This document shows, in pieces, positions 15,770 through 23,837 of a stretch of 64,000 nt of DNA. Numbering within the stretch: the stretch's first letter is position 1; each line of letters begins with the position of its first letter. The stretch spans positions 1,178,001 through 1,242,000 of the forward strand of contig JAWKZW010000001.1 in the NCBI GenBank assembly GCA_041395725.1, given 5' to 3'. Under the pieces are notes generated by a model. The model was not told the origin of the DNA. It searched no databases and was given only the letters and a program-made list of their open reading frames with translations. The stretch comes from Gammaproteobacteria bacterium. GTDB taxonomy: Bacteria > Pseudomonadota > Gammaproteobacteria > Pseudomonadales > Pseudohongiellaceae. The translations under genes and the position numbers were made by a program.

Positions 15770-16476
15770 TGCTCGGATATCACTCTCTCGACGAACAGAA
15801 CACTCTCATTGGCCCGCAAAGAGTCCACCGCCAGCGATACCTCTTCATAAGCACTATCACCTGCAAGAAGGCGCACACGCCAAAGTCTTTGATCTTCCGA
15901 CCTGGATACCGGCTCCAGCCCATGCTCCAGAAATAAATCCAACATTGCAGCATCGGCAATGCCTCGTTCGAAAGCAATAAAGAGCTCCCCTTGAGATGCG
16001 GCAGAGACGGAACCTGGCGAACTCAGTGTTCTGTACTCCTGAGACGTATAGGGATTGGATTGATCGTTGGCTTGCCAATACGCACTCAGCCCTGCTGCAA
16101 CCAGGGTAAAACCTGCAACCATCGCCATTGCGGTTGGGCGAACTGGCCTTCCGAATGGTGAAATTCGAAACAGCAGGGAGCTGCTGACTTTAACCTCCTC
16201 TTCCGGGGCTTGCGAATCTGGAGCTGCCGCTATCCGTTGAGTCAGCCTGGCGAGGTTGTAACTCAGAGACTCGCTGTCTACATCTTCTTCGACAACCACC
16301 CGGGCAACATCCCGGTGCAGCTTCAGATCACTTCTGCACACAAGACAGTTTACAAGGTGTTCCTGAACGCGCCTGTGCTCACTTTCTGCCAGGGTGCCAT
16401 TAACAAACCAGGGGATCAGCTGGCATAGCTCTTCGTGCTCCAGATCCTGGCCTGGCGTATCGAAAATTTCTGACAT
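15766..16476 (-). CDS. Anti-sigma factor with zinc-finger (zf-HC2) and one membrane segment
   Basis: 236-residue membrane anti-sigma factor for the adjacent ECF sigma factor. The N-terminal cytoplasmic domain contains the ZAS/zf-HC2 motif (ELCQLIPWFVNGTLAESEHRRVQEHLVNCLVCRSDL, His-x3-Cys-x2-Cys type; HRRVQEHLVNCLVC). A single transmembrane helix lies near residues 120-140 (AMAMVAGFTLVAAGLSAYW). The C-terminal periplasmic part (GELFIAFERGIADAAMLDLFLEHGLEPVSRSEDQRLWRVRL) resembles a ferredoxin-like inhibitor/sensor fold. It starts 12 bp after the sigma gene and its stop overlaps the protease start. Confidence 0.9.
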   Translation of the reverse strand: MSEIFDTPGQDLEHEELCQLIPWFVNGTLAESEHRRVQEHLVNCLVCRSDLKLHRDVARVVVEEDVDSESLSYNLARLTQRIAAAPDSQAPEEEVKVSSSLLFRISPFGRPVRPTAMAMVAGFTLVAAGLSAYWQANDQSNPYTSQEYRTLSSPGSVSAASQGELFIAFERGIADAAMLDLFLEHGLEPVSRSEDQRLWRVRLLAGDSAYEEVSLAVDSLRANESVLFVERVISEQ

Positions 16477-16488
16477 AGTCCTGCGTCC

Positions 16489-17079
16489 TTACTCCGACCT
16501 GACCGCTTCTTCCAATTCCCGCAACAAAGTTCGCAATCTCAAGCGCGCGTGGTACATGCGGGTTTTTACGGTATTCTCTGGACAGCCCATGATTTCGGCA
16601 ATCTCACTGTAGTGCAGTCCATTGAAATAAGTTAACTCAATAACCGCCTTCTGCTCACACGACAATCGTTGGATTGCTTTGCTGAGCAAATCCGCCCTTT
16701 CCAGGCCTGATTCCCAAGGCTCACCAGCAAACTCAAGGTCCTGGGCCAGTTCCTGCTGCCTGGTTTCATAGCTGAACTGGGTCGACTGTTGCTTCTTTGC
16801 AATCCGCAGTGCGATTCCGAATACCCAGCTTGAAACCTTACTGGTGTGATTGTAGGAATCGGCCCGATTCCAGACCACAAACAGGGTTTCGTTGATCAGC
16901 CCCGGTAACGCCTGCTGACCCGAAGCACCCAACAGCCGTAACAGGAAACGGCTCAATTTCGGATAGTAGAGAACATACAGTTCCTCCAGGGCCTCCTGAT
17001 CCCGTTCCACGATACGGCGCAGCAATCTTGTTTCGCTGTGCTCGGAATCGTCCCTGTCTGCCGGTCTGCGTATATTCAT
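16489..17079 (-). CDS. ECF-family RNA polymerase sigma factor
   Basis: 196-residue group 4 sigma factor. Region 2 is seen in LLRRIVERDQEALEELYVLYYPKLSRFLLRLLG, followed by INETLFVVWNRADSYN and KVSSWVFGIALRIAKK. Region 4 is RLSCEQKAVIELTYFNGLHYSEIAEIMGCPENTVKTRMYHARLRLRTLL with the helix-turn-helix. It directs RNA polymerase to envelope-stress or starvation promoters in general; the inducing signal here is unknown. It is first in the sigma/anti-sigma/S8 protease operon and is preceded by a promoter-like motif that recurs at two neighbouring genes, so autoregulation is likely. Confidence 0.95.
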   Translation of the reverse strand: MNIRRPADRDDSEHSETRLLRRIVERDQEALEELYVLYYPKLSRFLLRLLGASGQQALPGLINETLFVVWNRADSYNHTSKVSSWVFGIALRIAKKQQSTQFSYETRQQELAQDLEFAGEPWESGLERADLLSKAIQRLSCEQKAVIELTYFNGLHYSEIAEIMGCPENTVKTRMYHARLRLRTLLRELEEAVRSE

Positions 17080-17105
17080 TCCACACTACTGGTGATTGTC
17101 AGGTG

Positions 17106-17133
17106 AATGCCTTCAGCTTAGCAAAAGGTTCAG
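17106..17133 (-). promoter_or_regulatory. Predicted autoregulated ECF promoter of the sigma operon
   Basis: On the minus strand: CTGAACC (17133-17127), 15 bp, GGCATT (17111-17106), then CACC, with the sigma start codon at 17079. The same bipartite motif occurs before the haem-protein operon, and a variant before the DUF5666 gene, always with a 15-bp spacer. Confidence 0.65.
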
Positions 17134-17150
17134 TAAGGCCGGTGAGAAAT

Positions 17151-17933
17151 CTACCGCCCTGCCGAAAAACCGGCGCTCAGGGTAATAACGACTGCAGAGC
17201 TCCTGAACGGCAGTTCGCGCCGCCCATATCGCAAAGGAGTTGAATAATAGGGGGCATAGTAGGGCTTTTCATTGGTTTCCCGGGAACCAAAATACCGCAG
17301 ATCAAAAGAATAGCGGCTGGTTTTCAGGCTCAGCCCGGCATGCCAATAGGCATAGTCATAGTCAAAAACGTCTCTGGCCGCGAAATAACCTGCCCCTGCC
17401 GAAAAATCGACCAGGGCATGCAGCGGATAACGATAGGTCAACTGCCCGTTCATCGTTGACGAGCCCGACGAATAGGCGTCCGGCGCATAGGCCAGTTCGG
17501 CTGTCAGCAGATCACGGTAGCGCAGAAACAGGTAGAGCTCACTGTAGTCGGCATTCTCGCCGAACAGGTCACCATCAAAGACATAGTAGGACAGTTGCAG
17601 ATCAAGAGAGACATCGTCAGAGAGTGACTGACTCCAGCCGCCGTAGACTGTCATTTCCGCCGCCGCGTCGGATTCGGGTCCAGCACTACCAAAATCTATA
17701 CTTGAAAACCAACTGCCAAGGAAATAGCCGGACTCATTCGAAAAATCGGAAAAATCGAGGTTAACCTGCCCCGAGGGCCGATTGTCTGATTTCGAGTATC
17801 CCCGCCAGTAGTAGCTGGATGTCAGCGATACACTGGCATGAACCTCGGACGCCATAAGGCTGGAAGAAGTCATCAGTACCACTGGCAAGGAGGAAATGAA
17901 CGCAATTAACTGGCTGGTGGATTTTCTTTTCAT
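17151..17933 (-). CDS. TorF-family putative porin (Gcw_chp type)
   Basis: 260-residue outer-membrane protein of the Gcw_chp/TorF putative porin family. A signal peptide (QLIAFISSLPVVLMTSSSLMA) is followed by the family start (VSLTSSYYWRGYSKSDNRPSGQVNLDF), repeated amphipathic strands and conserved GYFLGSWFSSIDF, ELAYAPDAY and HAGLSL segments. The ATG at 17933 is chosen for the signal peptide, although the frame remains open to 18017. It lies immediately upstream of the ECF sigma gene on the same strand but that gene has its own promoter. No copy of the ECF motif is seen before this gene. Confidence 0.85.
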   Translation of the reverse strand: MKRKSTSQLIAFISSLPVVLMTSSSLMASEVHASVSLTSSYYWRGYSKSDNRPSGQVNLDFSDFSNESGYFLGSWFSSIDFGSAGPESDAAAEMTVYGGWSQSLSDDVSLDLQLSYYVFDGDLFGENADYSELYLFLRYRDLLTAELAYAPDAYSSGSSTMNGQLTYRYPLHALVDFSAGAGYFAARDVFDYDYAYWHAGLSLKTSRYSFDLRYFGSRETNEKPYYAPYYSTPLRYGRRELPFRSSAVVITLSAGFSAGR

Positions 17934-18155
17934 TAAGGAGCCTTGTTGTAAAGTCCCAGCAGTTGATTGTAGCCCATGTGTTTCCAGGGTTGCATCAGTC
18001 GTCATCCTGCCTGCCAAAAAGGGAACCGGCCCTTCTAAAGACCGATTCGGCTAATTGCCAGTCTCTACCTTGTCTGCGCTGGATGCCACGCAGCGGCGCC
18101 CGACATAATCCCACAAATCACGGTGACAATTAATCAGCAGTTAGTTAAGACTTCA

Positions 18156-18183
18156 TTAAACCTTTTTCGTTCCCCGAGGCATA
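18156..18183 (+). promoter_or_regulatory. Variant ECF promoter motif before the DUF5666 gene
   Basis: TTAAACC (18156-18162), 15 bp, GGCATA (18178-18183), then CACC. It matches the two minus-strand motifs (CTGAACC-N15-GGCATT) in spacing, the AACC core, GGCAT and downstream ACC, with differences at the first bases of the -35 box and the last base of the -10 box. The gene starts at 18301, giving a leader of about 110 nt. Confidence 0.5.
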
Positions 18184-18300
18184 CACCTTATGTCGGACTG
18201 CATTAAAATTGATGTTTTTTACTGGTAACAGGGTCCAGGACCAGGACCATCCGCATCCAGCGAATCGATGCGAGCCAACACCAGTGTGGAGAGAGAATAT

Positions 18301-19908
18301 ATGAACTTACGTGTGTCCTTTAACTGTTTCGTAGCCACCCTGCTTTGCGCATTGCTTTCCTTGCCCTCCCAGGCAAAGGGGCCAGAGCTGAAGTTCACCA
18401 GCCTGGTGACAGCTGTCACACAAACAGATCAGGAAAGCGGAACGGTTGGGATCAGCATCCAGGGGCTGGAGTTACCTATCGAAGTAAACGGAGATACTGA
18501 AATCGAGTACCTGGGAGAAGAGGTAGGTATCGCCGGAATATCGGTCGGGGACCTGATCAAGGTCGAATCCTTCTTTTCGGACGAGGGAATTGCCGCCGAG
18601 GAAATTACGGTTCTGCAAACCGGCTTTCAGCAGTTCAGACTTCGCGGTGAGATTACCGCCCTGGACAGTGTGGGAGAGGCAATTTTCTTTACTGTCACAG
18701 GTGTCGAAATCCGTGCCGATGCGTCCACCCTGGTAGTGCCGAGGAGCAACTCCGCCATTGCTGACCTGTCCGGGCTGCAGACAGGAGACGACATCAGCGT
18801 CAATGGCAGACTTGAAGAAGGTATTTTACAGGCCCGGCAGATTCATACCGGCGATCGCCAGCACGGGGACATCGAATTCGACGGAATCCTGCTGGGAATC
18901 TCCGGGACTTCAGCATCGATAGAAATTCTTACCGGACTTGTGCTGGATGTGGAGATAGACGGTGATACCAGCTTGCGCGGAAACCCCACTGCAGGAGATT
19001 TCGTCGAATTTGAAGGGCGTTTCAATGCAACATTGAACCTTATTGCCCACAAAATTGCCGCGGACAGGGATGGTGATGACGACGTCTCCAGCGACGACGG
19101 TAACAACAGCGACGATATCGAGCTGGGGATGGAAATCCCATTGCAGGCTACCAACTCGTCACTGAGTGGCAAGGCCGAGATCCGTTATCGTGACCGCTCA
19201 GGCTCCATAGACCAGAAACTTGAAGTGGAAATGGAAGACTCGGCACCTGGCGTTCTTTATTCCATCCTGGTCTACTTTGATGGGCCAGGCATCGAGTTTG
19301 GCAACCTGACCACTGACCAGTTCGGCGAAGCAAGGGCTGAGTTTGAAGTGGATGACAATGTAACCGGGATCGATCTGGCGCTATTGTTACCGTCCGGCAA
19401 GACAGTCCTGGATATCAGCCTGGTTGAAATTCTGCTTGGCGAAATTGTAGTTCTTGAGGGAGTTTTTAATGACCAGTCAGATGTCGGCACTGGATCCACT
19501 CAGGACAATACTGGCAATGGCGCCAACGATGACGGCACCACGACGAACACGCCCGTCGACATTGAGACAAGCGCGATACTGAGCTCCACTGGAAGCGGTG
19601 TACATGGCGAAGCAGACATCCGCTTCAGAAATGACGAAGGGACCATTGATCAGAAATTCCAGGTGGAAATCGAGGATGCCCCGGCGGCAACCACCTACAC
19701 TATTCTGGTCTTTTTCGGCACCGAATCAGTCGACTTTGGCTCACTGGTGACAAACTCGCTGGGCGAGGCGGAGGCGGAGTTCGAGGTGGATGACAACATC
19801 TCCGACCGCCCACTGGCGCCATTGCTGCCCGAGGGAAAGAGTGTACTGGATATCAGTTCGGTGCAGATCCTGCAGGGGGACACAATTGTCGCACAGGGAA
19901 GTTTCTAG
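18301..19908 (+). CDS. Secreted DUF5666-domain protein with a duplicated C-terminal domain
   Basis: 535-residue exported protein. A signal peptide (VSFNCFVATLLCALLSLPSQAKG) precedes several DUF5666-type OB-like repeats (GDLIKVESFFSDEGIAAEEI, GDDISVNGRLEEGILQARQIH, GDFVEFEGRFNATLNLIAHKI). After an acidic Asp-rich linker come two copies of a domain of about 115 residues. Each has EIRYRDRSGSIDQKLEVE/DIRFRNDEGTIDQKFQVE, GEARAEFEVDDN/GEAEAEFEVDDN and K(T/S)VLDIS. ATG 18301 has GGAGAG upstream. A variant of the ECF promoter motif lies at 18156-18183, which places the gene in the putative regulon. Function unknown. Confidence 0.85.
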   Translation: MNLRVSFNCFVATLLCALLSLPSQAKGPELKFTSLVTAVTQTDQESGTVGISIQGLELPIEVNGDTEIEYLGEEVGIAGISVGDLIKVESFFSDEGIAAEEITVLQTGFQQFRLRGEITALDSVGEAIFFTVTGVEIRADASTLVVPRSNSAIADLSGLQTGDDISVNGRLEEGILQARQIHTGDRQHGDIEFDGILLGISGTSASIEILTGLVLDVEIDGDTSLRGNPTAGDFVEFEGRFNATLNLIAHKIAADRDGDDDVSSDDGNNSDDIELGMEIPLQATNSSLSGKAEIRYRDRSGSIDQKLEVEMEDSAPGVLYSILVYFDGPGIEFGNLTTDQFGEARAEFEVDDNVTGIDLALLLPSGKTVLDISLVEILLGEIVVLEGVFNDQSDVGTGSTQDNTGNGANDDGTTTNTPVDIETSAILSSTGSGVHGEADIRFRNDEGTIDQKFQVEIEDAPAATTYTILVFFGTESVDFGSLVTNSLGEAEAEFEVDDNISDRPLAPLLPEGKSVLDISSVQILQGDTIVAQGSF

Positions 19909-19954
19909 TATCTCCTGACAGGCCGCGCCCAGTTATAAATTGTTGGAGTCGATT

Positions 19955-20221
19955 ATGATTCTGGAGTTCGAGGCCGCTTTCCCGGAACACCTGGATGAGC
20001 TGGTGAGAATACGGATTGCTGCTATGCGCGACAGTCTCACAAGAGTTGGGAGATTTGATCCTGATCGAGCCAGAGAAAGATTCGCATCAGGGTTCAATCC
20101 CGAATTCACAAGATTTATAAACTTTGGCGGGCTTAGGGTCGGTTTCGTAGTGGTGAAACCGGAGGCTGTCACGTTAGAGCCTACCCAAAACTCAAAATTC
20201 GCACTTATTTTGAGCCGATAG
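19955..20221 (+). pseudogene. Truncated GNAT acetyltransferase
   Basis: The first 70 or so residues match the start of a GNAT enzyme (LDELVRIRIAAMRDSLTRVGRFDPDRARERF, TRFINFGGLRVGFVVVKPEAVTL). The sequence then turns into unrelated residues (EPTQNSKFALILSR) and stops, before the acetyl-CoA binding loop. The catalytic half is missing and no continuation was found downstream up to the end of the exporter gene at 20419. GGAG precedes ATG 19955. Probably a broken, non-functional remnant. Confidence 0.7.
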
Positions 20222-20418
20222 TCTATAAACATATCGCGGTCGCAAAAGGAAACACCTGGGGGTCGAAATTGCTGAGGGAATTTTCAGCTCTCTTAATAGT
20301 CAGCCTGGTAGGCCGCTCAGCCCATGCGTATGTACAATTGGCATCATGCCAAAAGCAATACGAATCGCTTCCGTTCGTTGATAGCGACCTCGCAGGACAG
20401 AGCCATGGGGCGATAGGC

Positions 20419-22770
20419 TCACAAATGAGAGTGTACATTGTCAGCCCCCTCACCATCGACCAGATACAGAACCGCCGGCAGCAGTAACAAGTCCCCCAAC
20501 AACGCAAGCACCATTATGATAGAAGCAAAAATCCCGACATGATTAACTGTCGTGAACGAGGCGAGGTAGAAGACGCTGAATCCTGCGGCCAGAATAATCG
20601 AACTGAATATAACCGCTCTTCCGGATTCCCGCATAGTTCTAGCGATTGACTGTTGTGTCGTCAGGCCAGCGGATTTTGCGGTCAGATAGCGACTGATGAC
20701 GTGGACGGAGTCATCCACGGCGATGCCCATTGTCATGGCTGCTATAAGCATTGTATTAAGATTCAGGTAGACGCCCAGAAGCCCGGCCAGCCCACCAGCC
20801 AACAGTATCGGCAACACGCTGGCGACAATGGCTATTGTTCCGTATTTAAATGACTTGAAAAACAGCAGAAACAGCGCACTGATGACCAGTACAGCGGTAC
20901 CGAAGGAGCGGATCATCCCTTCAGTCGCATAGATGTCACGTGCAGTGCTCAGTGTCAACCCACCGGAAAGTATGGGGTTGACGCCTGCATGTTCAGTTTG
21001 CAGGTGAGAATTAATTAGCTGGAATTCCTGGCGAGACTCTGATGCTGTCATACTTACCACCGGCACAGTCAGGCGGAGAAAGCGACTGCCGAAGTCCATG
21101 ATATCGGACAAATCGCCAGTATCCCCTGACGTGGTGTAAAGAAGTAGAAACTGAGCAACCTGCTCCCGGGTGGCGGGTATACGGTAGTAAGCCGGGTCAT
21201 TGTTGTTCAATACCTGATTCAGTTGCTTCAGGTAGTCAACCAGGGAAATTATTTTGCCGGTTGAATCGAGGCGCATCAACCATTCCTGGATAGCGTCAAC
21301 CTCCTGCAAAAAGGCAGGATTCTTAGTTCCGTCAGCGACCCCGGAATCGACGACTATTTCCAGTGAATCCATACCACGAAATATCCTGTCCAGATATTCG
21401 ATGTCCTGCCTGACTGGATTATCCGGCTTCAATTGACTCAGATAGTTGGTATCAAACTGTAGCTTTGGAATTGCGTAAATGGCAAATACCAGACTCAACA
21501 GACCGCCGAGCAAAATGCTGTTTCTATGCCTCAGCGTAAACTCTGGCAATGAATCAGTGATCCGGGTCATAAGGCCACTGGAAATCATATCGAGTGCTCT
21601 GCCTGACGATGGAGGGACGATGCTCAGTAAAGCCGGCAATATCGTTAACGAGACCAGGAACAATATGAGTGGCCCTGCGGCTCCAAGAAAAGCGAACTCC
21701 CTAATCGGGCTGATCCTGATTACAGACAGCGCCAGAAATCCTGCTGAAGTTGTGGTAGCGGTTATTATCGTCGGCTTCCAGAGGCGGAGTATTGATTGCC
21801 TTGCAGCCGACAGGCTATCCTGATTCTTCAGCCGATTAAATTGAAAATGCACCAACACGTGCACGGTCATTCCCACGCCGATTATTACCATGGTAGGTAA
21901 CAATATCTGGTCAATTACCGAGTGGGGAAATCCCAGGTAACCCTGAAGTTCGTTCACCGCCAGCACACCACCGGCGATGACAACGCCAGGCACCACAACT
22001 GCCACAGGGTCGCGAAAGTTCAGGTAAAGCATCAGCAACATCAAGATGCCCATAATCGGCAACAGGACCTCCAGATCCTGGCGAATAATAGTTTCAATGC
22101 GCTCGTTGACAAGTGGAGTTCCGGATATATGTAGGTCTATCCTTTCGCTTTCAAGCTTCGTCCGTTCAAGAAATTCGAACAGTTCCTGAACAAGAATTAC
22201 TTTATGATCTGCGGTATCACTACGATATTCGACCCTGGCCGATATTCTGGCATGGCGAAGATCCTGGCTGAGAAGTGATCCTATAGCCAGGTGTTCCGAA
22301 GCGACTATTGATCTCAATTCTTCCCAGCGAATCGGGTCATCCGCCTCTGCCAGAGCTTTTGCGTCTTTGATCAGCAGTTCTGTTGCCAGGTTGTCTTCGC
22401 TAGCGCGTGTGTACTGGTAGGACAGGATTGAACTGGTCTGCGAAACAAAGCGATGAGAGTCCAGAAAACCAGCTATCGTCGAAATAACACTCAACGATTC
22501 CGGATTGAATATATCTAAACCAGGGGTCAATTGCTCGACGCCGACAACCAGATACTCCTGATCGCCAAAAAGCTCAACCAACTGATCGAAATCTTCAAGC
22601 GTTGGATCGTCAATCAGAAAAAAGCGTTCCCTGGTATTGTCATAGGGAACAGGTGGACCGGTAAAGACAAAAAGGCAAACGAAAAAAGCCGAACAGACAA
22701 TGATCAGCCTTCGCCGTGCTACTACTATATCAGCCCAGGAATCTATGAAGGCTGCGATCCAGACTGCCAC
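20419..22770 (-). CDS. MMPL/RND-superfamily exporter
   Basis: 783-residue inner-membrane transporter of the MMPL/RND superfamily. It has the expected duplicated plan. An N-terminal transmembrane helix (RRRLIIVCSAFFVCLFVFTG) and a periplasmic loop are followed by a sterol-sensing-like helix bundle (LEVLLPIMGILMLLMLYLNFRDPVAVVVPG, PTMVIIGVGMTVHVLVHF). A second helix and loop precede the final bundle (TIAIVASVLPILLAGGLAGLLGVYLNLNTMLIAAMTMGIAVDDSVHVISRYL). The GIAVDDSVH motif carries the proton-relay Asp pair of the family. It follows the OlsB-like acyltransferase gene by 27 bp, so an exported acylated product is plausible. Confidence 0.92.
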   Translation of the reverse strand: MAVWIAAFIDSWADIVVARRRLIIVCSAFFVCLFVFTGPPVPYDNTRERFFLIDDPTLEDFDQLVELFGDQEYLVVGVEQLTPGLDIFNPESLSVISTIAGFLDSHRFVSQTSSILSYQYTRASEDNLATELLIKDAKALAEADDPIRWEELRSIVASEHLAIGSLLSQDLRHARISARVEYRSDTADHKVILVQELFEFLERTKLESERIDLHISGTPLVNERIETIIRQDLEVLLPIMGILMLLMLYLNFRDPVAVVVPGVVIAGGVLAVNELQGYLGFPHSVIDQILLPTMVIIGVGMTVHVLVHFQFNRLKNQDSLSAARQSILRLWKPTIITATTTSAGFLALSVIRISPIREFAFLGAAGPLILFLVSLTILPALLSIVPPSSGRALDMISSGLMTRITDSLPEFTLRHRNSILLGGLLSLVFAIYAIPKLQFDTNYLSQLKPDNPVRQDIEYLDRIFRGMDSLEIVVDSGVADGTKNPAFLQEVDAIQEWLMRLDSTGKIISLVDYLKQLNQVLNNNDPAYYRIPATREQVAQFLLLYTTSGDTGDLSDIMDFGSRFLRLTVPVVSMTASESRQEFQLINSHLQTEHAGVNPILSGGLTLSTARDIYATEGMIRSFGTAVLVISALFLLFFKSFKYGTIAIVASVLPILLAGGLAGLLGVYLNLNTMLIAAMTMGIAVDDSVHVISRYLTAKSAGLTTQQSIARTMRESGRAVIFSSIILAAGFSVFYLASFTTVNHVGIFASIIMVLALLGDLLLLPAVLYLVDGEGADNVHSHL

Positions 22771-22797
22771 AGGCTTTTATCCGATGTTAATTGTGGA

Positions 22798-23589
22798 CTA
22801 ACTCCTGGTGTGCACGCTATCTCTGCCTAGAAAATACCTTACATACCTGGTATTCACGTTTGCCATATCCACCAGCACAAGAATATCGGCGCATTTAAAA
22901 TCTGCGTCGTAACAGGGCTCACCACAGGCTTTCGCGCCAAGCCTGAAATAGGCTTTCAGCAATGGAGGCAAAGGGGCACTGACAATTTCGTTTGCGTTAG
23001 GAGGGAGCTGTGGAAGCGGGATTTTTGGAATGACTTTCCAGCGGTCATCCGCCATGCTAGTTTGCCGGATCTTATCCATTATCACCTTTGCAATCATACC
23101 CCCATCGCTTACTCCAATGCTCGCACTGCCAAAAAAATAATCAATCTTATAGTCAATAACAAACCTGGACAATCCCGACCAGAGCTCGACGATTGCCGGT
23201 CCCTGTCTATAATCCGGGTCAACACAGGTCCTTCCCACTTCCGCAGAGCGACCGGGAAGGTCATAAAACGAGGCCATTTGAAATCCATTTTCTGAGTAAA
23301 AGCCTCCGGCATGTACCGCCGACTCGCCCATCAATAACCGAGTGGAAGCAATAACAGCGCCGTTGTCGGCATCCTTCACTAACAGGTGATAGCAAAATTC
23401 GTCGAGGTTGTCACGGTCAAGACCGTCCTCCATGCTGTCGAGGGAGGCGCCTAACTCGCGTGCAAAAACCTTGTAACGCAGTGCCTGAGAGGCACGAACA
23501 TCATCAACAGTCTCGGCCAGGTGACAATACATCCGGGTACTGCTGCGACCTGCTCTAACCTGCGGGTTCAAAGGCATAGCGTTAAACAA
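22798..23589 (-). CDS. OlsB-like N-acyltransferase (GNAT fold)
   Basis: 263-residue acyltransferase of the L-ornithine N-acyltransferase / acyl-homoserine-lactone-synthase-like group, which acylates an amino acid from acyl-ACP. Family signatures are ASQALRYKVFARELGASLDSMEDGLDRDNLDEFCYHLLVKD, GGFYSENGFQMASF, AEVGRTCVDPDYRQGPAIVELWSGLSRFVIDY and YFFGSASIGVSDGG. In ornithine-lipid synthesis this is the first step, but no OlsA-type second acyltransferase is in the window, so other N-acyl amino acids are possible. The 27-bp gap to the MMPL exporter gene suggests one operon. Confidence 0.85.
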   Translation of the reverse strand: MFNAMPLNPQVRAGRSSTRMYCHLAETVDDVRASQALRYKVFARELGASLDSMEDGLDRDNLDEFCYHLLVKDADNGAVIASTRLLMGESAVHAGGFYSENGFQMASFYDLPGRSAEVGRTCVDPDYRQGPAIVELWSGLSRFVIDYKIDYFFGSASIGVSDGGMIAKVIMDKIRQTSMADDRWKVIPKIPLPQLPPNANEIVSAPLPPLLKAYFRLGAKACGEPCYDADFKCADILVLVDMANVNTRYVRYFLGRDSVHTRS

Positions 23590-23837
23590 ACAATGGTGTC
23601 GGCCTGGATCCGTAAGCCTGATTGATAGACAACCCGGAATTGGTTAACTTTAATATATTGAATAAGCACCTGCAAGCGCGCTGATCGCCAGTTAAGCAAC
23701 TTCAGATTAGTCTTTAAGGTCGACACATTGTCCGGGGTGACCAACCGCAGGCACGGGACATCATGTCGATGTCGCTGATTGCATAATCATTTCCGATTTA
23801 TTAGTTTCAGTACCTGCAGAAACCCGGTTGTTCTTCT

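Noticed and set aside
17934..18155. A copy of the ECF motif before the TorF porin gene
   Set aside because: No CTGAACC-N15-GGCATT-like sequence is found on the correct strand, so I do not include the porin in the regulon.
20269..20487. Small exported protein between the truncated GNAT and the exporter gene
   Set aside because: It overlaps the MMPL gene end and has no support beyond a weak hydrophobic start.
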